Positions 57,892 through 64,000 of a stretch of 64,000 nt of DNA are shown piece after piece; positions within the stretch are counted from its first letter, which is position 1, and every line of letters starts with the position of its first letter. The stretch lies in assembly GCA_041665785.1 (NCBI GenBank), contig JBAYIE010000001.1:124001-188000 (forward strand), written 5' to 3'. This stretch comes from JBAYIE01 sp041665785 (GTDB taxonomy: Bacteria > Bacteroidota > Bacteroidia > UKL13-3). The position numbers and the translations under genes were made by a program. The notes below the pieces were generated by a model. That model ran no database searches and was not told the origin of the DNA. It saw only the letters and a list, made by a program, of their open reading frames with translations.

Positions 57892-59112
57892 ATGAATATT
57901 CACGAATATCAAGCTAAACAAATCCTTAAATCATTTGGAGTAGCTGTACAGGAAGGCATAGTTGCCGAAACCGCCGATCAGGCTCACGAGGCTGCCTTAA
58001 AGTTAAAAGATCAATTCGGGAGTGATTTTGTGGTTGTAAAAGCACAAATTCATGCCGGAGGAAGAGGCAAAGGAACCATTCAGGGTAAAGATCAGCGAGG
58101 TGTAGCAGTGGCTAAAAATGCGGATAAGGCAAAAGAAATAGCAGGTAATCTTCTGGGCGGAATCCTGGTTACAATTCAAACAGGTCCGAAAGGAAAACCT
58201 GTAAACAAGGTCTTGGTGGCACAGGATGTTTATTATCCGGGTGCTAGCGAACCGAAAGAATTTTACATGAGTGTAATGCTCGATCGTTCTCAGAGTAAAA
58301 ATATCATTGTGTATTCCACGGAAGGGGGAATGGATATAGAGCATGTGGCCGAGCATACGCCTCATCTGATTCACAAAGAAACAATCGATCCGAAAGTGGG
58401 GTTGCAGGGATTTCAGGCACGCAAAATTGCCTTTAATCTTGGCTTGGAAGGTGAAGCACACAAGCAAATGGTGAAATTTGTTACTGCTTTATATACAGCT
58501 TACGATAAATCCGATTCTGCAATGTTTGAAATTAATCCGGTATTGAAAACCTCGGATAATAAAATAATTGCTGTAGATGGTAAGGTAAGTATTGATGATA
58601 GTGCTCTCTATCGTCATCCGGAGTATGAAGCTATGCGCGATCTGGCCGAAGAAGATCCAACTGAAGTTGAAGCGGCTAAACATTACCTGAATTTTGTAAA
58701 GCTGGATGGAAATGTGGGTTGTATGGTAAATGGAGCCGGTTTAGCTATGGCTACCATGGATATCATCAAACTGAGTGGAGGAGAACCAGCAAACTTTCTG
58801 GATGTAGGTGGAACCGCCAATGCCATTACAGTGGAAGCCGGCTTCCGTATTATTCTGCAGGATCCAAATGTAAAGGCTATCCTGATCAATATTTTTGGCG
58901 GAATCGTTAGATGTGATCGTGTGGCACAAGGCGTTGTGGATGCCTATAAATCCATTGGAACCATCCCTGTACCGATCATAGTGCGCTTACAGGGAACGAA
59001 TGCTGAAGCAGCGAAGAAACTAATCGACGAATCAGGATTAAAGGTATATTCTGCCATTGTTTTGAAAGAAGCGGCAGATCTTGTACAACAAGCTGTGAAC
59101 GGTAAATTATAA
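57892..59112 (+). CDS. sucC: Succinyl-CoA ligase (ADP-forming), beta subunit
   Basis: TCA-cycle enzyme that makes ATP from succinyl-CoA. 406 residues. The ATP-grasp domain opens NIHEYQAKQILKSFGV and has KAQIHAGGRGKG near 45. Later landmarks are FEINPVLKTSDN near 205, DGKVSIDDSA near 225, and the C-terminal GGTANAITVEAGF, NIFGGIVRCD and VRLQGTNAEAAKKLI motifs. It is slightly longer than the 388-residue E. coli protein. sucD is not adjacent. A strong terminator follows. Confidence 0.96.
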   Translation: MNIHEYQAKQILKSFGVAVQEGIVAETADQAHEAALKLKDQFGSDFVVVKAQIHAGGRGKGTIQGKDQRGVAVAKNADKAKEIAGNLLGGILVTIQTGPKGKPVNKVLVAQDVYYPGASEPKEFYMSVMLDRSQSKNIIVYSTEGGMDIEHVAEHTPHLIHKETIDPKVGLQGFQARKIAFNLGLEGEAHKQMVKFVTALYTAYDKSDSAMFEINPVLKTSDNKIIAVDGKVSIDDSALYRHPEYEAMRDLAEEDPTEVEAAKHYLNFVKLDGNVGCMVNGAGLAMATMDIIKLSGGEPANFLDVGGTANAITVEAGFRIILQDPNVKAILINIFGGIVRCDRVAQGVVDAYKSIGTIPVPIIVRLQGTNAEAAKKLIDESGLKVYSAIVLKEAADLVQQAVNGKL

Positions 59113-59134
59113 ACGCTCAAGAGGTAGTATAAAG

Positions 59135-59170
59135 CAAAAGCCCTTTCGTCATACGAAAGGGCTTTTGTCG
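59135..59170. terminator. Terminator between sucC and the fasciclin gene
   Basis: A 15-bp perfect stem (59135-59149 with 59153-59167) and a 3-nt loop, with T-rich flanks on the plus strand. It also can work for the minus-strand fasciclin gene, whose stop is 45 bp away. Confidence 0.82.
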
Positions 59171-59211
59171 TTTATCAAGGGAAACTTTACTTAAGGTTCT
59201 CTATGCTTCGA

Positions 59212-59763
59212 TTATTTGGCCAGTACCACTTTATCCAATACATGTACTATGCCATTGCTGGCAGACACAGATCCTAAAATTTCCGCATCATCCAGATAAG
59301 TTTTGCCATCTTTGATATGAACTGTGGCATTGTTTCCATCTACCATTCCCAATACTTGTCCGTCTTTTAATTGCTCTACTTTCAACACACCAACATATAC
59401 ATGGTGTTGCAATACATCCTGCAAAGAACTTTTGTTTTCAGGTTTCAGTAATGTTTCTACTGTGCCTGCAGGAAGTGCTTCAAATGCTGCGTTTACCGGA
59501 GCAAAAACAGTAAAGGGACCTGCATTGCTTAACACATCTACCAATTCTGCAGCTTGCACTGCGGCAACCAACGTGGTGTGATCAGCTGAGCCTACAGCAA
59601 CTTTCACCACATCTTTCTGGGAAACATCGTCTTGAACGGCTGATTGTCCGCCTACTACTGCTGCAGCTTCCTGAGATGCTGCTGCTGGTTTTTCTCCCGA
59701 ACCGCAAGAATACAGTGCCAACACTACTAGTCCGGCACTTAAAAAGGTAATCGCTTTTTTCAT
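59212..59763 (-). CDS. Fasciclin-domain lipoprotein
   Basis: 183 residues. A lipobox (LALYSCGSG, Cys at about 20) anchors it to a membrane. A low-complexity alanine-rich linker follows to about 50. One FAS1 domain spans 55-183: TTLVAAVQAAELVDVLSNAG, FTVFAPVNAAFEALPAG, LQHHVYVGVL, and ASNGIVHVLDKVVL at the end. Such domains mediate adhesion or matrix binding. It is convergent with sucC and divergent from the Rrf2 gene. Confidence 0.92.
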   Translation of the reverse strand: MKKAITFLSAGLVVLALYSCGSGEKPAAASQEAAAVVGGQSAVQDDVSQKDVVKVAVGSADHTTLVAAVQAAELVDVLSNAGPFTVFAPVNAAFEALPAGTVETLLKPENKSSLQDVLQHHVYVGVLKVEQLKDGQVLGMVDGNNATVHIKDGKTYLDDAEILGSVSASNGIVHVLDKVVLAK

Positions 59764-59916
59764 AAGATTGATTTTTACCCATGCAAGGTATCAGGCGCAA
59801 AAATCACTTGCTATGACAATCGTCATTAAATAGGATATTATTATCTGATTTATTTGTATTTTCATTAATTTGGTACATTCGAACCTTTATCTTCACCTTA
59901 AATTCAGTCATAAACC

Positions 59917-60351
59917 ATGTTTTCAAAATCCTGTGAGTATGCCTTTCGTGCAGTTGTTTATTTATGTTCCAGATCAACAGAAGACCCGATAGCCAAGATC
60001 AAGGAAATTTCAGATTCCATAAAGGCACCCATGCATTATACTTCTAAAGTGTTGCAACAATTAAGCAGAAAAGGCATTATCGGCTCTCAAAAGGGACCTA
60101 ACGGAGGATTTTATGTAGATAGCCGGTTTACCAATATTAAATTGATAGAAGTGGTTAAGGTGATTGATGGTGAAAAAGTATTTACCGGTTGTGCCATGGG
60201 GATCATCCCATGTTCTGAAACCAATCCTTGCGTAATGCATGAACGATTTAAAAAAATTCGCAATGAATTAAATGAAATGATGCAGGATATCACCATTCAT
60301 CAGCTGGCCGACGGTTTGCATTCAGGAGAACTGAAGATGAAACTATACTAA
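59917..60351 (+). CDS. Rrf2-family transcriptional regulator with three cysteines
   Basis: 144 residues. The winged helix opens SCEYAFRAVVYLCSR and has IKAPMHYTSKVLQQLSRKGIIGSQKGPNGGFYV (recognition helix and wing). The cysteines are in GCAMGIIPC-SETNPC, giving C-x6-C-x5-C, compared with C-x5-C-x5-C in IscR and NsrR. Such cysteines hold an Fe-S cluster that senses NO or redox state. It lies two genes upstream of a cytochrome c and nosZ, so an NO- or N2O-linked regulator is the best guess. The next gene follows 26 bp later. Confidence 0.88.
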   Translation: MFSKSCEYAFRAVVYLCSRSTEDPIAKIKEISDSIKAPMHYTSKVLQQLSRKGIIGSQKGPNGGFYVDSRFTNIKLIEVVKVIDGEKVFTGCAMGIIPCSETNPCVMHERFKKIRNELNEMMQDITIHQLADGLHSGELKMKLY

Positions 60352-60362
60352 ACCTATATTAT

Positions 60363-60370
60363 TATATTTG
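60363..60370 (+). promoter_or_regulatory. -7 box for the dioxygenase
   Basis: TATATTTG, 7 nt before the ATG at 60378. A leaderless or nearly leaderless transcript is implied. Confidence 0.5.
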
Positions 60371-60377
60371 GCCACAT

Positions 60378-61298
60378 ATGAATACTGAATTACTCAAATT
60401 AATATACGAGAAATACCAGGCAAACAATCAGGATCCCGAAACCTTTTTAAAAGGAGTGATCCATAATAAACCGGTAAATTATTGGGAATACGTTGAAGTG
60501 AATACTTTGCTGTCGTTGCAAAAAACCCGTACCGGGTTCAAAGACGAATTCATTTTTATTGTGTACCATCAGATTACAGAGCTTGTATTGCGCCTGATTA
60601 TGCATGAACTGGAGCAGTTAACCGATCCGGAGACGAAAAAAGATGATGCTGTGTTTGCTGATAAAGTAGGCCGTATTGACAGGTATACAGATTTATTAAT
60701 CGGGTCGTTCAGTATCATGAATAAGGGGTTGGATTATGATCAATACAATCAGTTCCGGTTAAGCCTTGCTCCGGCAAGCGGTTTTCAATCTGCACAATTC
60801 AGGCTTATCGAGTTGTATTGTACAGGCATTGATAACCTGATCAATGAACGTTCAAAAGCATTAATGCCCGCTGATTGCAAACTGGAAGACAAATTCAATT
60901 ATGTCTACTGGCAGGAAGCAGGCATGGATCGCAATACCGGAAAGAAAACAGTAACCCTCTTAGAATTTGAGAAGGAATATCTGCCGCGGTTTATTCAAAC
61001 AGCACAAAAACTGGAACCGCATAACCTTTATCAGCAAAGCTTGAAAATGGAACGTGAAAATAAACTCACGCCGGAATTGCGCGAAGCCCTTCGTAAACTG
61101 GATCATAAGTTTAATATCGCCTGGCCCATGGTACATCTCGAAACGGCACATACTTACCTGGCACAAAAGGGGCAACCCATTGCCGCAACAGGGGGTAGCC
61201 ATTGGGTGAAGTACCTGCATCCTAAGTATCAGCGCCGTATCTTTTTCCCCAATCTCTGGTCGGAAGAAGAGTTGGCCAATTGGGCACATGAAGGGTAA
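60378..61298 (+). CDS. Tryptophan 2,3-dioxygenase-family protein
   Basis: 306 residues, all helical. Conserved TDO motifs: NTLLSLQKT near 50, FIVYHQITELVLRL near 70 with a conserved His, PASGFQSAQFRLIELY near 135, and the heme-ligand region WPMVHLETA near 250 followed by ATGGSHWVKYLHPKYQRRIF. It opens tryptophan to N-formylkynurenine using heme iron. No kynurenine genes are adjacent. It sits between the Rrf2 regulator and the cytochrome-nosZ pair, and has its own promoter box. Confidence 0.85.
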   Translation: MNTELLKLIYEKYQANNQDPETFLKGVIHNKPVNYWEYVEVNTLLSLQKTRTGFKDEFIFIVYHQITELVLRLIMHELEQLTDPETKKDDAVFADKVGRIDRYTDLLIGSFSIMNKGLDYDQYNQFRLSLAPASGFQSAQFRLIELYCTGIDNLINERSKALMPADCKLEDKFNYVYWQEAGMDRNTGKKTVTLLEFEKEYLPRFIQTAQKLEPHNLYQQSLKMERENKLTPELREALRKLDHKFNIAWPMVHLETAHTYLAQKGQPIAATGGSHWVKYLHPKYQRRIFFPNLWSEEELANWAHEG

Positions 61299-61365
61299 CT
61301 GACATCTATCATTTAATTCGCTGACTCCACTCATTCTTGTATTATCGGGTAATTTGTGATATTTG

Positions 61366-61387
61366 TGTCTGAAATAACAATCAGACA
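61366..61387. promoter_or_regulatory. 7-bp inverted repeat directly before the cytochrome c gene
   Basis: TGTCTGA (61366-61372) and TCAGACA (61381-61387) are perfect reverse complements with an 8-nt spacer. The second arm ends 1 nt before the ATG at 61389. A GATATTTG promoter-like box (61358-61365) is immediately upstream. It could be an operator or an mRNA hairpin over the start. Confidence 0.5.
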
Positions 61388-61388
61388 T

Positions 61389-61859
61389 ATGAAAAAAATA
61401 TTGCTCATTCCTGTTTTGGCGATTGCCACTTTAATTAGTTTTTATGGTTGCGGTGGTGCACCGACTCCAACTGACTCTTCTTCTACTACAGCCACTGAAG
61501 CTACAGATGAAGAAATTGCAGAAAAGGGAGTAGGACCTGTGAAGCATGTGGAATTAACCACACCACTGGATCAAACCATGGTAAGTAATGGTAAAGGTAT
61601 TTACGATTTGAAATGTTCGGCTTGTCACCGTCTCGATGGTACCAAATTGGTTGGCCCTGGATGGAAAGATGTTACCAGCCGCAGAAAACCTGAATGGATC
61701 ATGAATTTTGCTATCAACGTTGATGAAATGTTGAACAGCGATCCGAAGGCCATGGCAATGCTGGAAGAATGTTTGGTTCGTATGCCCAATCAAAATCTGA
61801 CAGAAGCAGATGCACGCAATGTGTTGGAATTTATGCGTAACAACGACGGTGTTAAATAA
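61389..61859 (+). CDS. Lipoprotein cytochrome c
   Basis: 156 residues from the ATG at 61389. A lipoprotein signal (MKKILLIPVLAIATLISFYGC) precedes a threonine-serine-rich linker. The heme site is CSACH near residue 76, followed by a long helical segment with the axial methionine likely in RMPNQNL near 137. It is a class I monoheme cytochrome, and its position 48 nt before nosZ suggests it donates electrons to N2O reductase, as in many clade II nos operons. Confidence 0.92.
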   Translation: MKKILLIPVLAIATLISFYGCGGAPTPTDSSSTTATEATDEEIAEKGVGPVKHVELTTPLDQTMVSNGKGIYDLKCSACHRLDGTKLVGPGWKDVTSRRKPEWIMNFAINVDEMLNSDPKAMAMLEECLVRMPNQNLTEADARNVLEFMRNNDGVK

Positions 61860-61907
61860 TAGCAACGCTTTTACTATACCTATTCCCAAACATCTAAATC
61901 AATATAT

Positions 61908-63911
61908 ATGAGAAGGTCAACAATCAATCTCTTACTGGTATCTGCCGTCCTGGTATCAGTTCTTTCAGGTATCTTCTTTGTGGGATGCAATGGCAAACCA
62001 CAATTGAGTGGTGTCGATAACGACGCTGCTTCAAAAGTTTATGTCGCACCCGGTAAACACGATGAGTTCTATAACATCGTATCAGGTGGCTTCAGTGGTC
62101 AGGTATCCGTGTATGGTTTACCATCCGGTCGTTTACTGCGCGTTATTCCGGTATTCTCAGTCGATCCTATGTCGGGTTATGGTTATAGCGAAGAAACCAA
62201 GCCAATGCTGAATACTTCACACGGCTCAGTTCCCTGGGACGATAGCCATCATATTGCACTCTCTCTGTCGAAAGGTGAACACGACGGTCGTTGGACTTTT
62301 ATCAATGCCAACAATACACCGCGTATTGCACGTATCGACATGAAAACATTCCGCACAGCTGAAATTATTGAGATTCCGAATAGCAGTGGAAATCACTCTT
62401 CTCCATTCATTACTGAAAATTCAGAGTATGTTGTTGCCGGTACCCGTTTCAGTTATCCGATGGACGACGACGACGCAAATCCGGATGTTCCGATCAATTC
62501 GTACAAGAAAAATTTCAAAGGTACCGTTAGTTTTATTTCAGTGGATCCAACCAGCGGTAATATGAAACTTGGATTTCAGGTCTTATTGCCCGGATTTAAT
62601 TTTGACCTTGCCCGCGCAGGCAAAAAGGCTTCTCACGACTGGGTATTCTTTTCTTGCTACAATTCTGAACAAGCCAATACGTTGCTGGAAGTAAATGCTT
62701 CGCAAAAAGACAAAGACTTTATTATGGCTGTGAACTGGAAAAAATGTGAGGAATTGGTAAAGGCCGGTAAAGGAATGAAGAAAAAAGTTAAGTACATGCA
62801 CAACCTGTATGACGAATCCGTGCATTCAGCCTCTTCTGAAACGCTGACAGAAGCCATTGTACTTGATCCGAAAGATTATGAAGGTCTGGTTTATTTCATG
62901 CCTTGTCCAAAATCGCCACATGGTTGCGACGTGGATCCTACTGGTCAGTTCATCGTTGGTTCAGGTAAATTGGCTGCTATTATCCCGGTATTTTCTTATG
63001 ATAAAATGTTGGCAGCCATAAGCAGTAAAACGTATGAAGGCGACTTCGAAGGAATTCCTGTTTTGAAATACGATGCCGTATTGCATGGCGAAGTGAAGAA
63101 ACCCGGCTTAGGTCCGTTGCATACCGAATTTGATGGTAAAGGATTTGCCTATACTTCATTCTTTGTATCCTCTGAAATCGTTAAATGGAATATTGAAAAG
63201 CTGGAAGTAGTAGACCGCGTTCCAACTTATTATTCAATTGGTCACTTATGTGTTCCCGGTGGACCCACTGTTAAACCGCACGGTAAATATGTGATTGCGT
63301 ATAATAAAATCACAAAAGATCGCTATTTGCCAACCGGTCCTGAATTGAATCAATCTGCCCAGTTGTATAGCATCGAAGGAGATAAAATGAAATTGTTGCT
63401 TGATTTTCCAACCATAGGAGAACCGCATTATGGAGAAGCACTTCCGGCCAATTTAATTGAACCAAACAGCGTGAAGATTTTCAAACTCGAAGACAATAAA
63501 CATCCGTATGTATCCATGGGTGAAGGAAAAACAAAAGTAGAGCGCAAAGGCAATGAAATCCATGTATGGATGACTTCTATACGCTCACATTTTACACCCG
63601 ATAATATCGAAGGTGTTAGAATGGGTGATGTTGTTTATTTCCACTTAACCAATCTTGAACAAGATTGGGATGTACCCCATGGTTTCGCTGTAAAGGGCGC
63701 AAGCAATGCAGAATTGCTGGTAATGCCGGGTGAAACACAAACCCTGAAATGGATCCCGAATCGCGTTGGTGTATATCCCATGTATTGTACCGATTTCTGT
63801 TCGGCATTGCATCAGGAAATGCAAGGATATGTTCGTGTATCTCCTGCAGGTTCCAATGTTCCGTTGACATTCTCAACAGGCGGCGACAATCAGCCGACTG
63901 CTGCCGAATAA
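61908..63911 (+). CDS. nosZ: Nitrous-oxide reductase, Sec-type (clade II)
   Basis: Reduces N2O to N2 in the periplasm. 667 residues. The N-terminus (MRRSTINLLLVSAVLVSVLS, then FFVGCNG) is a Sec/lipoprotein signal without a Tat twin-arginine motif, as in clade II. CuZ-site histidines are seen in several GH/SHH/HSSP, DEHDG-like and SPHGCDVDPTG segments. The C-terminal cupredoxin holds the CuA site: C627, C631, H635, M638 in CTDFCSALHQEM. It forms an operon with the cytochrome c gene upstream. Partner nos genes would lie beyond the right edge. Confidence 0.97.
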   Translation: MRRSTINLLLVSAVLVSVLSGIFFVGCNGKPQLSGVDNDAASKVYVAPGKHDEFYNIVSGGFSGQVSVYGLPSGRLLRVIPVFSVDPMSGYGYSEETKPMLNTSHGSVPWDDSHHIALSLSKGEHDGRWTFINANNTPRIARIDMKTFRTAEIIEIPNSSGNHSSPFITENSEYVVAGTRFSYPMDDDDANPDVPINSYKKNFKGTVSFISVDPTSGNMKLGFQVLLPGFNFDLARAGKKASHDWVFFSCYNSEQANTLLEVNASQKDKDFIMAVNWKKCEELVKAGKGMKKKVKYMHNLYDESVHSASSETLTEAIVLDPKDYEGLVYFMPCPKSPHGCDVDPTGQFIVGSGKLAAIIPVFSYDKMLAAISSKTYEGDFEGIPVLKYDAVLHGEVKKPGLGPLHTEFDGKGFAYTSFFVSSEIVKWNIEKLEVVDRVPTYYSIGHLCVPGGPTVKPHGKYVIAYNKITKDRYLPTGPELNQSAQLYSIEGDKMKLLLDFPTIGEPHYGEALPANLIEPNSVKIFKLEDNKHPYVSMGEGKTKVERKGNEIHVWMTSIRSHFTPDNIEGVRMGDVVYFHLTNLEQDWDVPHGFAVKGASNAELLVMPGETQTLKWIPNRVGVYPMYCTDFCSALHQEMQGYVRVSPAGSNVPLTFSTGGDNQPTAAE

Positions 63912-63920
63912 TTCATTATC

Positions 63921-63989
63921 CTGTCCCGGTTATTTCCGCTGCCGATCAATAGATCGGTTTAACAGAAAGAACCGGGACAGTTTATTTTT
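63921..63989 (+). terminator. Double-stem terminator downstream of nosZ
   Basis: The outer arms CTGTCCCGGTT (63921-63931) and AACCGGGACAG (63970-63980) enclose an inner hairpin CCGATC/GATCGG (63942-63957). A T-rich tract (TTTATTTTT) follows. It may terminate or attenuate transcription into the nos genes beyond the window. Confidence 0.65.
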
Positions 63990-64000
63990 AAATAGGTTAT

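Noticed and set aside
59868..59890. TTCGAAC, as in the T loop of a tRNA
   Set aside because: The flanking bases do not form a T stem, and no acceptor or anticodon arm is present.

Overview
The window is a 64 kb piece of a Bacteroidota chromosome. Three lines of evidence support this. First, secreted proteins carry type IX secretion C-terminal domains: two of type A, and one of the type B gliding-motility-associated kind. Second, the protein set is typical of the phylum: BatA-domain protein, S46 dipeptidyl peptidase, LytTR response regulators, b-type single-subunit SdhC and a Sec-type NosZ. Third, promoters fit the Bacteroidota -7 box TAnnTTTG. The organism looks like an aerobic or microaerobic heterotroph that respires oxygen and nitrous oxide. 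I cannot assign a genus. I see no tRNA, rRNA, CRISPR array, insertion sequence or prophage.

Layout. 1-4.8 kb: start of pdhB, two paralogous LytTR regulators around a methyltransferase, then an AT-rich accessory patch with a membrane protein, a broken small gene and a secreted hypothetical. 4.8-9 kb: lysS and rlmN (divergent), then a secreted T9SS protein followed by an expanded hexamer repeat. 9-13 kb: a compact six-gene minus-strand operon (GNAT, two SAM methyltransferases, DUF3830-like, VOC, secreted hydrolase). 13-20 kb: DUF4919-like, SDR, orphan korB, agmatinase-family gene, cysteine desulfurase, carA. 20-26 kb: eno, ftsB-like, yraN, mscL, LmbE-like, pyrD. 27-30.6 kb: sdhCAB. 30.6-41 kb: large T9SS adhesin fused operonically to riboflavin synthase, a glycosyltransferase, a 51-residue lipoprotein, a BatA protein, a DPP11-like peptidase and another T9SS protein. 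41-52.5 kb: thiolase, HAD phosphatase, two thioredoxin-fold proteins, upp, MBL nuclease, DMT transporter, proline dehydrogenase, aroB-aroA. 52.6-57.8 kb: two glycosyltransferases overlapping recQ, then lolD. 57.9-64 kb: sucC, fasciclin lipoprotein, and an Rrf2 regulator, tryptophan dioxygenase, cytochrome c, nosZ run.

Genes that work together. SdhCAB, SucC, KorB and the pdhB start feed central carbon metabolism. AroB-AroA make chorismate precursors. CarA, PyrD and Upp serve pyrimidine supply. The Rrf2-cytochrome-NosZ run is a nitrous oxide respiration module whose remaining nos genes would lie just past the right edge.

The most unusual feature is intergenic. Arrays of a 7-bp word (AWTAACN) occur at five loci. 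They repeatedly end 8-9 nt before a start codon (eno, sdhB, the tlpA-like gene) or run into a stop codon (carA). Two copies of a REP-like palindrome also sit exactly at gene 3' ends (methyltransferase and sdhA), and at sdhA-sdhB the palindrome and a heptad array are side by side. A separate hairpin downstream of a T9SS gene appears to have had one arm expanded by hexamer slippage.
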